From the NCBI GenBank assembly GCA_016550395.1, contig JABXGY010000198.1, positions 1-13,474 of the forward strand: 13,474 bases of DNA, in the 5' to 3' direction. Below the pieces are notes generated by a model. It was not told the DNA's origin. It was given only the letters and a program-made list of their open reading frames with translations, and did not search any database. Source of the DNA: an archaeon (GTDB lineage Archaea > Asgardarchaeota > Hermodarchaeia > Hermodarchaeales > Hermodarchaeaceae). This document shows positions 7,128 to 13,474 of the stretch, one piece after another (positions within the stretch are counted from its first letter, which is position 1; each line of letters begins with the position of its first letter). Made by a program: the position numbers and the translations under genes.

Positions 7128-8549
7128 TTGGCGCTAGTCTTGGCTAAGTATTTAATTATTGACTCAAAGGGTAAAGAAGAGCCACTGGACTTAGATGATT
7201 TAGATAGTCACGAAGCAATCAAAGGAGAATTCCGCACTTTTATTGAGATAGAAGAACTGGGACGGGGTGCTAAAGGTGAACCCCCACATATTAGAGTAAT
7301 GCGTCAACTCGAATTAATTGATTACGAACCGGCCTCTGACGTGGGGCATTTCCGGTTTTATCCTAAGGGGGCATTGTTAAAAGAATTACTTGAAGATTAT
7401 GTGCACACCATCGCTGTTGATTTAATTGGGGCAATGCGTATTGAGACTCCCCTCATGTATCGATTGAGTCAGAAGGACATTGCAGAACAAGCTGAAAAGT
7501 TCTTGGAAAAAGACTATCGCATTAAATTAAGTAAGGATAAGGAGCTTCTCCTTAGGTTTGCTGGCGATTTTGGTCTATTTTCAACCATGAAAAATGTCCA
7601 GATGTCACAACGTCAGTTACCCATTCGGGTCTTTGAACTCTCGCCTTCTTTTCGGCTAGAAAAACGTGGTGAATGCGTCGGCCTTCGTCGGCTTCGTGCA
7701 TTCACAATGCCAGATATTCATTGCTTCTGTGCCGACTACGAACAGGGGAAAGAAGAATTTGCGATGATTACCAAACACTATGATCGACTTATCAAGGGGC
7801 TGGGAGTTGAGTACCTGCTAGTATTCCGACTGGTCGAAGAGTACTATGATCAAACCCGAGATCTCCTCATAGAATTAGCCCGAGACCTGAAACGCCCTAT
7901 CCTCTTGGAATTGCTTCCTGAGATGAGTCATTACTGGAATGTGAAAAATGAATTTCAATTTGTCGACGCAGCTGATGGATCGGGACAACTCAGTACGGTA
8001 CAACTCGACGTAACTGACGCTGAGCGATATGGCATTACCTATGTCAATGATGCTGGAGAAGAAGTTGGTTGTATTATCGTTCATACCAGTATTGGAAGCC
8101 TTGAGCGGTTAGTTTATGGGCTTTTAGAAAGTGCCATAAAACGTCAGCAAAAAGGACAGCTTCCTATGCTGCCACTGTGGCTCTCTCCAGTACAAGTAGT
8201 CGTTATTCCTGTGGCTGATCGTCATGTAGACTTAGCTCGTAAAGCAGTTGATCAGCTTCGTAACCAAAACGTTCGTGCAGTTCTTGATGATCGTGGGAAA
8301 ACCCTTAGTTGGAAGGTTCGTAATGCCGGAAAACAATGGATTCCCTTTGTTGCGGTAGTGGGCGACAAAGAACAGCAATCAAACTCTTTGGCGGTTACAA
8401 TCCGAGAGAAATCAAGTCCAAAGAAAGCGCATAGTGAGTCGATGAAACTAGAAGGGCTCGTTAAATTAATCCATGAGACTAGCCAAGATAAGCCCTTCCA
8501 TCAACTTTCACTTCCTCAAAGAATGTCAATGTGGCCCATTTTCATTTAA
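7128..8549 (+). CDS. thrS: Archaeal-type threonyl-tRNA synthetase lacking the N-terminal editing domain
   Basis: The enzyme charges tRNA-Thr. The 473 residues match archaeal ThrRS from the linker onward: HIRVMRQLELIDYEPASD (54-71), FYPKGALLKELLEDYV, motif 2 around R176 with GLRRLRAFTMPDIH (185-198), VQLDVTDAERYGITYV (291-306), motif 3 HTSIGSLER (319-327), LPLWLSPVQV (348-357) leading into the anticodon-binding domain, and a final SLPQRMSMWPIF. The roughly 140-residue D-aminoacyl-tRNA-deacylase-like editing domain of full-length archaeal ThrRS is absent. TGA at 7119-7121 blocks any extension in this frame. Zinc ligands should be Cys, His, His; here they are D147, H198 and H319. The start must be TTG at 7128 or TTG at 7140, since no ATG or GTG lies upstream of the conserved part. 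The gene converges on the RsmB-like gene with a 26-base gap. Confidence 0.92.
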   Translation: MALVLAKYLIIDSKGKEEPLDLDDLDSHEAIKGEFRTFIEIEELGRGAKGEPPHIRVMRQLELIDYEPASDVGHFRFYPKGALLKELLEDYVHTIAVDLIGAMRIETPLMYRLSQKDIAEQAEKFLEKDYRIKLSKDKELLLRFAGDFGLFSTMKNVQMSQRQLPIRVFELSPSFRLEKRGECVGLRRLRAFTMPDIHCFCADYEQGKEEFAMITKHYDRLIKGLGVEYLLVFRLVEEYYDQTRDLLIELARDLKRPILLELLPEMSHYWNVKNEFQFVDAADGSGQLSTVQLDVTDAERYGITYVNDAGEEVGCIIVHTSIGSLERLVYGLLESAIKRQQKGQLPMLPLWLSPVQVVVIPVADRHVDLARKAVDQLRNQNVRAVLDDRGKTLSWKVRNAGKQWIPFVAVVGDKEQQSNSLAVTIREKSSPKKAHSESMKLEGLVKLIHETSQDKPFHQLSLPQRMSMWPIFI

Positions 8550-8575
8550 TCTCATAATTTGACTATAATGCCTAT

Positions 8576-9952
8576 CTAGTGATTGAGCTCCAGTTTTTTG
8601 TGTAATTTCGCTATGAAAAAGCCCTCAGTATCTTGTTTATGTGGAAAAAGCCGCTGACAATATACTAGCTCCTCGAATGCTGGTGATCCAAGAAGTGGTT
8701 TTGTTGGTACAAGTTCATAATCTTTGTTGGTATCTAAAAACTCTCGAATAAGGTGTTCATTTTCATCCAGTGTAATTGAACAGGTTGAATAGACAATATG
8801 CCCGTCTGGTGCAACGATTTGACTACCTGTTTGCAACAGGTTTTTTTGAACTTTGGTTAGACGACGAACTAGTTCAGGAGTCATTGTCCACTTAACCTCT
8901 GGACGGGTTTGAATCACGCCAGTGTTACTGCAGGGTGGGTCAACTAGCACGCTATCTACTTGAAAGTCCTTGCGAAAGGGTAATTTGAAACTATTTGCCA
9001 AGAGTATGTGGGTATTTCGGACTCCAAGACGTGTTAGATTTCGTTTGAGTTCTTGAGTACGAACAGGAATATTATCAATGGCGATGATGTTACCATGGTT
9101 TTCCATTAATTGCGCAAGATGGGAGGTCTTGCTTCCTGGTGCAGCACATAAATCTACTATAATGCTCTCCCGTTTGGGGTTAAGGATTCTGGACACCAAT
9201 GCGCTGGCAAGACTTTGTACATAGATGGTATTCTGAGCGTACAAGTTGGTTTGGATAACTGGTTGGGTTCCTCGTTGAACTTTGTAGATTTCAGGAAGGT
9301 GGGGAGTAGGGGTGCATTGGAATTCTTGTTTTTCAAGACGTTCAATAGTAGATTCAGCTTTGTTATGAAGGGTATTAATCCGAATATAGAGTGATGGACT
9401 TTGCAAGCTAGCTGAGAAAAATTCACGAACCTCATGAAATCCCAGTAGCTGTTCGGCATATTCAAACAGCCATTGAGGAGCAGAATATTGAAGGGTATTT
9501 TTCTCTTCAATACTTGTCATTTGAATTATGGTGTTCAAATCAGTTTGCTGAACTTTTCGAAGCACTGCATTACCTAAACCCGCAAGACGTTTATTTCTTC
9601 GTCTTTTAATGATGGAGACAGCTTCGTTGGTGGCAAGTGCTGGTATCCCTTCACCAAAAAGGATCAAGTAGGCTGCAATTCGTAACGTATTTCGGGTCAG
9701 AGAATCGAGATCAGTTACCGTCGTTTTTTCAAGAACTGAATTCAACACATAATCAATTGTATTTAATCGTCGTACAGTTTCAAATACAAGACTGTGAATT
9801 GCAGTGCGTATACGCCAGTCAGTTATCTTCCACTCCTTTGCCAGTTGTCCCATCGCAGTTCGTAATGAATAATGAGATTCTTCCCAAAGTGATAATACTT
9901 CAGCTGCTGCCTCTTCGCGGCTAATTTCACTGAGTTGGGATTTTCCAGGCAC
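8576..9952 (-). CDS. RsmB/NOP2-family rRNA or tRNA m5C methyltransferase with NusB-like N-terminal domain
   Basis: The 458-residue protein has the layout of bacterial RsmB (16S m5C967 methyltransferase): a NusB-like helical RNA-binding domain (about 12-138, ending LAGLGNAVLRKV), a linker with the RNA-binding subdomain, and a SAM-dependent methyltransferase domain. Motif I is VDLCAAPGSKT (266-276). Motif IV is VDPPCSNTG with C341, and motif VI is YSTCS with C391; the latter is the expected nucleophile and C341 aids product release. YCQRLFPHKQDTEGFFIAKL near the end is also typical. Catalytic residues are intact. The exact target base cannot be told. The start is GTG at 9952; TAA blocks the frame farther upstream and no other start codon lies between. 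It is divergent from the NIF3 gene. Confidence 0.92.
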   Translation of the reverse strand: MPGKSQLSEISREEAAAEVLSLWEESHYSLRTAMGQLAKEWKITDWRIRTAIHSLVFETVRRLNTIDYVLNSVLEKTTVTDLDSLTRNTLRIAAYLILFGEGIPALATNEAVSIIKRRRNKRLAGLGNAVLRKVQQTDLNTIIQMTSIEEKNTLQYSAPQWLFEYAEQLLGFHEVREFFSASLQSPSLYIRINTLHNKAESTIERLEKQEFQCTPTPHLPEIYKVQRGTQPVIQTNLYAQNTIYVQSLASALVSRILNPKRESIIVDLCAAPGSKTSHLAQLMENHGNIIAIDNIPVRTQELKRNLTRLGVRNTHILLANSFKLPFRKDFQVDSVLVDPPCSNTGVIQTRPEVKWTMTPELVRRLTKVQKNLLQTGSQIVAPDGHIVYSTCSITLDENEHLIREFLDTNKDYELVPTKPLLGSPAFEELVYCQRLFPHKQDTEGFFIAKLHKKLELNH

Positions 9953-9990
9953 TTTTTCGACTTCTCCGCGGATTGCCTGGAAATTGGTGG

Positions 9991-10000
9991 ATTATAAAAT
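9991..10000 (-). promoter_or_regulatory. Likely TATA box of the RsmB-like gene
   Basis: The minus strand reads ATTTTATAAT about 43 bases before the GTG start. Transcription some 26 bases downstream would leave a leader of about 15-18 bases carrying GGAGAAG. The element is almost symmetric and might also serve the divergent NIF3 gene. Confidence 0.5.
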
Positions 10001-10089
10001 TAGTGATGGTATCGCATATCAGGGTCCGCAAAAGACAAAAGAAACAAGAACTATCTCATGGATACAATCACGTGCGTGGTTGAGCTTAA

Positions 10090-10905
10090 ATGGCGACACT
10101 GTGGCAAATAATCTCAAAACTTGGTAAATTAGCACCTTCAATGTATGTACCTGCTGACGATGTTAATGGTGTCATTCTCGGAATTAGCGACATAGCCAAA
10201 CAGAAACGGATTCGACTCACTTCTGCCGCTATCTGTGTTGATATTACCGTACCTGTGGTCATTCAATGCGGTGATTTAGGTGTCAACCTTCTTGTTGCCC
10301 ATCGTTCACCCTTTCCTAAATCACAATCGCGTTTAACGGGTGTTCCACAACTTCTCCTTCGACATCTATTGAAGCAAAACATTACAGTGTATATTACCCA
10401 TTATAACTGGGCGATGGTTGACGGTGGGATGAACGATGTCCTAGCACACACTCTAGGCTTCAAAGTAAATGATGTTTTCAAAATCCCTTTGAATGGGGAT
10501 CTAATGCCCCTTGGTCGTGCGTGTTCCGTTCCGAAAGAGATGAGCCTGAAGTCTTTCATTCAGTATGTATCTAAACGATTGAAAGTCCCATCCATTAATT
10601 ATGTGGGTAACCTAGATGAGGAAATTGAACGCTTAGTAATTGTGGCAGGTAAAGGGATTACACCTGAGTGGTTACATTTTGCCTGGGAACAAGGCTATGA
10701 TACCTATCTTACTGGGCATTTCACACACGAACTAGCCATCCAGGCAAGTCAGCTGAAAATGAAGATAGTAGCTATTCCTCAAGTCGCAACAGAGATTCCA
10801 GGAATGAGTCGATTAACTCAGATTTTGCGAGCAGAACATCCCCAAGTTACATTTAATTTCATGGAACCATCATTACCCTATTCCACTCTACTTACACAAC
10901 CATAA
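10090..10905 (+). CDS. NIF3-family protein with degenerate metal site
   Basis: At 271 residues this fits the NIF3/YbgI family, whose role is poorly known (some members are annotated as GTP cyclohydrolase type 2). Recognisable parts are DDVNGVILG (23-31), LLVAHRSPF (67-75), ITHYNWAMVDGGMNDVLA (102-119), a glycine-rich VIVAGKG (183-189), YLTGHFTHELAI (206-217) and ATEIPGM (233-239). Family members bind two metals through HH, Asp, His and Glu. Here the HHP motif is H71-R72-S73, the Asp of HTNxD is A108, the histidine of GHxxTE is Q231, and E235 is kept. The usual dinuclear site therefore looks broken while the fold is preserved. TGA at 10081-10083 in frame fixes the ATG at 10090. Its stop is 32 bases before the first actin gene, so the two may share a transcript. 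Confidence 0.85.
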   Translation: MATLWQIISKLGKLAPSMYVPADDVNGVILGISDIAKQKRIRLTSAAICVDITVPVVIQCGDLGVNLLVAHRSPFPKSQSRLTGVPQLLLRHLLKQNITVYITHYNWAMVDGGMNDVLAHTLGFKVNDVFKIPLNGDLMPLGRACSVPKEMSLKSFIQYVSKRLKVPSINYVGNLDEEIERLVIVAGKGITPEWLHFAWEQGYDTYLTGHFTHELAIQASQLKMKIVAIPQVATEIPGMSRLTQILRAEHPQVTFNFMEPSLPYSTLLTQP

Positions 10906-10922
10906 CTTCAAAGTGTTGAAGT
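10905..10922. repeat. Short hairpin between the NIF3 and first actin genes
   Basis: ACTTCAA and TTGAAGT pair perfectly around an AGTG loop. The arm begins at the last base of the NIF3 stop codon. No T-run follows, so this is not a classic terminator. It may be an mRNA processing or protein-binding site, or chance. Confidence 0.45.
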
Positions 10923-10937
10923 GAGCGAGGCCATTAC

Positions 10938-11957
10938 ATGCAAAACCCGTTAATCATCGACCTTGGCACTGGTTTTCTCAAGTACGGGTTTCCCTCTCAG
11001 ACTAAACCAAAAATACTACCTGCTTATATGAAAACCACGAGAGGAAAAACGGGTGATGAATACCTCATAAAGCTCGATCCCACGCGGGCTGGTAAATTCT
11101 ATCCACTAGAAAATGGAAACCTTCCTGATAGTGAAACCTTGAAACCTCTAATTCTCGAAATTTTTAATCGTCTTGGACTGGGAGGCCATCAACGACTGGC
11201 AACTGAGGTGCAGTTATTAGTTTTTTCCATAGTAGATCAAGATCATGTCTATGACGTGTGCGATCAACTCCGAGTCCTTCTTGGGTGCCGAAAATTACTT
11301 GCGGCCTATCAACAAGTCCTCACACTACTTTTTCTTAGCAAACATACGGGAATGGTAGTAGATATCGGACATACCATTTCACTCATTACACCTATCTATC
11401 GCGGATTTCTTCTTCGAGAACATGTTGTTGATACAGCCACAGGTGGTCTTTATGTTTCTGCAGCACTACGTCAGCTTCTCGAAGAAACTGCTAGAGAATC
11501 CTCGAAATATTCTGATTATGCTAAGTTAGCCACTGATGTAAAGGCGGTAGAATACATTAAACGGAATTTCTGTCAAGTGCGAGTAGATCCTCGTGATAAA
11601 ACTATACCTCGAGAATGGCGCTACCGTCGAAAAGACATCGATGTTCAACTCGGTTCGGTTACCTGGAAATCTCCTGAAGTCCTCTTTGATCCTACGTTGA
11701 TAGGAATTAGTGATACTGGACTCATTGATGCTGTGGTAAATTCAATTGAACAAGTCGATATGACCATCAGACGTGAACTCTCGAATGACATTGTCCTCAC
11801 AGGTGGGACATCAATGATACTTGGTCTTCGAGAGCGATTTGAATCCGAATTAAAACGAAGATTGCCCCATTTACCGGTTAACGTTTATGCATTGGAGGAT
11901 GCAATCAATTTTACTTGGAAAAGTGCCGCCACGCTTGCAAAACAACAGGCGAGATAA
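10938..11957 (+). CDS. Actin-family protein, paralogue A
   Basis: This 339-residue protein has the actin ATPase fold. The first phosphate loop is DLGTGFLKYG (8-17) with D8 and K15 (actin D11 and K18); Q125 matches Q137; the second loop VDIGHTISLITPIYRGF (141-157) keeps D142 (D154) but has H145 and T146 where actin has D157 and G158, and L149 where actin has the water-positioning H161. PEVLFDPTLIGI (246-257) and LTGGTSM (287-293) match actin PEALFQPSFLGM and SGGTTM. The spacing from D142 to M293 equals that of actin, so the core is complete. After W327 (actin W340) only 12 residues remain, against 35 in actin. GCGAGG, ending 8 bases before the ATG, serves as ribosome site. It is clearly paralogous to the next gene. 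Confidence 0.93.
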   Translation: MQNPLIIDLGTGFLKYGFPSQTKPKILPAYMKTTRGKTGDEYLIKLDPTRAGKFYPLENGNLPDSETLKPLILEIFNRLGLGGHQRLATEVQLLVFSIVDQDHVYDVCDQLRVLLGCRKLLAAYQQVLTLLFLSKHTGMVVDIGHTISLITPIYRGFLLREHVVDTATGGLYVSAALRQLLEETARESSKYSDYAKLATDVKAVEYIKRNFCQVRVDPRDKTIPREWRYRRKDIDVQLGSVTWKSPEVLFDPTLIGISDTGLIDAVVNSIEQVDMTIRRELSNDIVLTGGTSMILGLRERFESELKRRLPHLPVNVYALEDAINFTWKSAATLAKQQAR

Positions 11958-11998
11958 ACATCTCGTCACTATCTCTAAACCTTCCTGAAAAGGAGTAT

Positions 11999-12027
11999 CA
12001 GTTTCTCATAGAGACAGAAACTGTTTT
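11999..12027 (+). terminator. Hairpin with T-run between the two actin genes
   Basis: CAGTTTCT (11999-12006) and AGAAACTG (12016-12023) form an 8-base-pair stem with a 9-base loop, followed by TTTT (12024-12027). It may end or weaken transcription after paralogue A, or mark an operator for paralogue B. Archaeal terminators need only T-runs, so the stem may have another purpose. Confidence 0.45.
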
Positions 12028-12029
12028 CA

Positions 12030-12038
12030 AACATAATA
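12030..12038 (+). promoter_or_regulatory. Possible TATA box of actin paralogue B
   Basis: AACATAATA is centred about 20 bases before the GTG start, and no Shine-Dalgarno sequence lies between. This would fit a leaderless or nearly leaderless mRNA, although the spacing is slightly short. Confidence 0.3.
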
Positions 12039-12053
12039 CCTAGACTCCCAATT

Positions 12054-13073
12054 GTGAACAGAACTCCCAAGAGTTTAATCATCGACCTGGGTAGTGGCTA
12101 CGTCAAATGTGGTCCTCCAAGACAACCTGAACCCTTAGTCATGCCTGCAGCTCTTAAAAGTACTGAAAATAAGAGTGGTAATCCAATTTTTCATGAGCTT
12201 GATCCTGGGAGGAACACTTGGGTATTTCCATTTGAAGATGGGCTCCTACCCAAGGATACTACCCTAGTCACTCAACTTTGCAATCTGGCATTAGAGCAAT
12301 TTCCCGAATTACATCAACACAGAGATAATATGGAATTAATGCTCTTAGTTTTTCCTCAATTGAAACCTGAACAAATTACTGAAATGTCTCAAACCCTGCG
12401 AGAGACGCTTGGGTGTTTACATGTGGATGCTGCCATTCAACAAGTGTTAACATGGGTTAACTGGGGACGAAAAACGGGATTAATTGTGGATGTTGGCTAT
12501 ACAGTAACCCATATTACTCCAATTTATCGCGGATTTCTCTTAGAAGAACATGTGTTGTCTTTAATCACGGGAAGTTTCTTTGTGTCAGCAGAAATTCGTA
12601 AGCTTCTTCTTCATCAAGCTGAAGCTACCACAACCGAACTAACTCCAATATACTCTCAACTCGCCAATGATGGAAAAGCGATAAATAACATCAAACAATC
12701 CCTCTGCCAGGTTCATCCTGTTCAATTAGATAAACAATTTAGTGAGACCGCGGATTTCTCCTATCAGGGTGAGCAACTCTCCCTTGCTGGTCTTCCCTGG
12801 CAAGCGCCCGAAGTATTATTCCAACCTACTCTTCTTGGAGTAGGAGACAAAGGCTTAACTGATGGTATTACGGAAGTATTACAAAGAGTCGATACTACTG
12901 TACGGGCTGAACTCGCTTCAAATATTGTACTTTCTGGTGGAGGATCCATGTTTACAGGACTAAAATCCCGCCTTATAACCGATTTAAAAATCCAAATACC
13001 GCACCTTGCCGTGAAGGTTTATGACCTTGAATATCCAATGTACAGTAGTTGGCTAGGTGCCACAAAAATGTGA
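12054..13073 (+). CDS. Actin-family protein, paralogue B
   Basis: Also 339 residues, this shares the actin fold with paralogue A along its whole length (for example SLIIDLGSGYVKCG, TPIYRGFLLEEHV, APEVLFQPTLLGVGD). D11, K18, Q129 and D146 match actin D11, K18, Q137 and D154. Actin D157-G158 is Y149-T150, but the water-positioning histidine is kept (H153, actin H161), unlike in paralogue A. SGGGSM (294-299) matches SGGTTM. After W333 only six residues remain, so about 29 residues of the actin C-terminus are missing. The start is GTG at 12054, in frame with a TAG at 12009; no ATG or other GTG lies between. The gene sits 96 bases after paralogue A and 18 bases before a coiled-coil gene, likely co-transcribed with the latter. 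Confidence 0.93.
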   Translation: MNRTPKSLIIDLGSGYVKCGPPRQPEPLVMPAALKSTENKSGNPIFHELDPGRNTWVFPFEDGLLPKDTTLVTQLCNLALEQFPELHQHRDNMELMLLVFPQLKPEQITEMSQTLRETLGCLHVDAAIQQVLTWVNWGRKTGLIVDVGYTVTHITPIYRGFLLEEHVLSLITGSFFVSAEIRKLLLHQAEATTTELTPIYSQLANDGKAINNIKQSLCQVHPVQLDKQFSETADFSYQGEQLSLAGLPWQAPEVLFQPTLLGVGDKGLTDGITEVLQRVDTTVRAELASNIVLSGGGSMFTGLKSRLITDLKIQIPHLAVKVYDLEYPMYSSWLGATKM

Positions 13074-13077
13074 ATTC

Positions 13078-13086
13078 AAGGGGATA
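13078..13086 (+). promoter_or_regulatory. Shine-Dalgarno site of the coiled-coil gene
   Basis: AAGGGGGAT lies five bases before the ATG at 13092 and only a few bases after the stop of paralogue B. The strong site fixes this start and suggests translation from a shared mRNA. Confidence 0.65.
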
Positions 13087-13091
13087 ACAAA

Positions 13092-13474
13092 TGTCTGATG
13101 CTGCTACTGTGAAGGAAGCTATTGAGAAGGTCGAAAAAGGAATTGATAATTTAGCTGAACAACTAAATTCAACTCGATCCGCGATGGAGCAATTGTCACA
13201 AGATCTCTCCCAGCAAATGGAAAAAACCATAAAAGAGGCCAATACAGCTGCTCAAGAAATCCATCGGGATATCACGACTTTTAGAGAACAACGACAATTG
13301 GTCGAAACTCAACTTATTGCTGAGGTTGATCGGGCAAAGGAGTTGAGTAATTTAAAAGATATCGAGGAAGCTATCCGCGTTGTGATTGAAATCGTTGACG
13401 AGTTGACCAACCGTATCAACTTAGACAAAGTTATCGAGGCCGTAAAAGCCTTAGAAACCTCAAATAAGGGAGAA
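13092..13474 (+). CDS. Coiled-coil protein, C-terminus beyond window
   Basis: The open frame runs to the window edge (127 codons seen). The product begins MSDAATVKEAIEKVEKG and is almost entirely heptad-like helix with many Glu, Gln, Lys, Ala and Leu, for example DNLAEQLNSTRSAMEQLSQ and ETQLIAEVDRAKELSNLK. It has no signal peptide or membrane segment in the part seen. The last part (IEEAIRVVIEIVDELTNRI) is more hydrophobic and could pack as a helical bundle. Placement 18 bases after the second actin gene suggests a filament-associated or anchoring partner, comparable in position to arcadin genes near crenactin, but I see no sequence link to any arcadin. Family unknown. Confidence 0.8.

Noticed and set aside
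9157..9510. Second minus-strand frame of 117 codons within the methyltransferase gene
   Set aside because: It is a frame-shifted reading of the well-supported RsmB-like gene.
12764..13242. Two minus-strand open frames across the end of actin B and the coiled-coil gene
   Set aside because: Both strands cannot be explained by coding here; the plus strand has clear actin motifs and a strong ribosome site.

Overview
The window reads as archaeal chromosome of moderate GC content. Archaeal marks are a full-length ABCE1/Rli1 ribosome-recycling ATPase, a threonyl-tRNA synthetase whose catalytic core follows the archaeal form, a DUF89 protein with an N-terminal CxxC, AT-rich TATA-like boxes ahead of several genes, and two actin-family proteins in tandem. 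Actin-fold proteins in such a background suggest an Asgard-type archaeon or another lineage carrying crenactin-like proteins. That placement is an inference, and a tree of ABCE1 or the actins would settle it.

Left part (1-3797): the 3' end of an ADP-forming acyl-CoA synthetase, then ABCE1, converging on a minus-strand DUF89 phosphatase-like gene with tRNA-Arg(CCG) upstream of it on the same strand. Middle (3798-8549): an M24 (creatinase/prolidase-fold) protein that has lost four of its five metal ligands, a small helical protein of unknown function, tRNA-Arg(GCG), a second M24 protein on the minus strand with all five ligands, and a divergent threonyl-tRNA synthetase that lacks the archaeal N-terminal editing domain. 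Right part (8576-13474): an RsmB-type m5C RNA methyltransferase with a NusB domain on the minus strand, then a plus-strand run of a NIF3-family protein with a degraded metal site, two actin paralogues of 339 residues each, and a coiled-coil protein running off the window edge.

Much of the window concerns translation (ABCE1, two tRNA-Arg genes, ThrRS, an RNA methyltransferase). The most unusual block is 10090-13474. There two divergent actins, both missing the C-terminal segment that forms the barbed-end cleft of eukaryotic actin, differ from each other at the position of the water-activating histidine and sit next to a helical partner candidate. This looks like a two-subunit actin-type filament system or a regulatory Arp pair. 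A second theme is loss of catalytic residues within recognisable folds: the M24 protein, the NIF3 protein, and the zinc site of the ThrRS. No gap between genes exceeds 300 bases, and no mobile element, CRISPR array or rRNA was seen.
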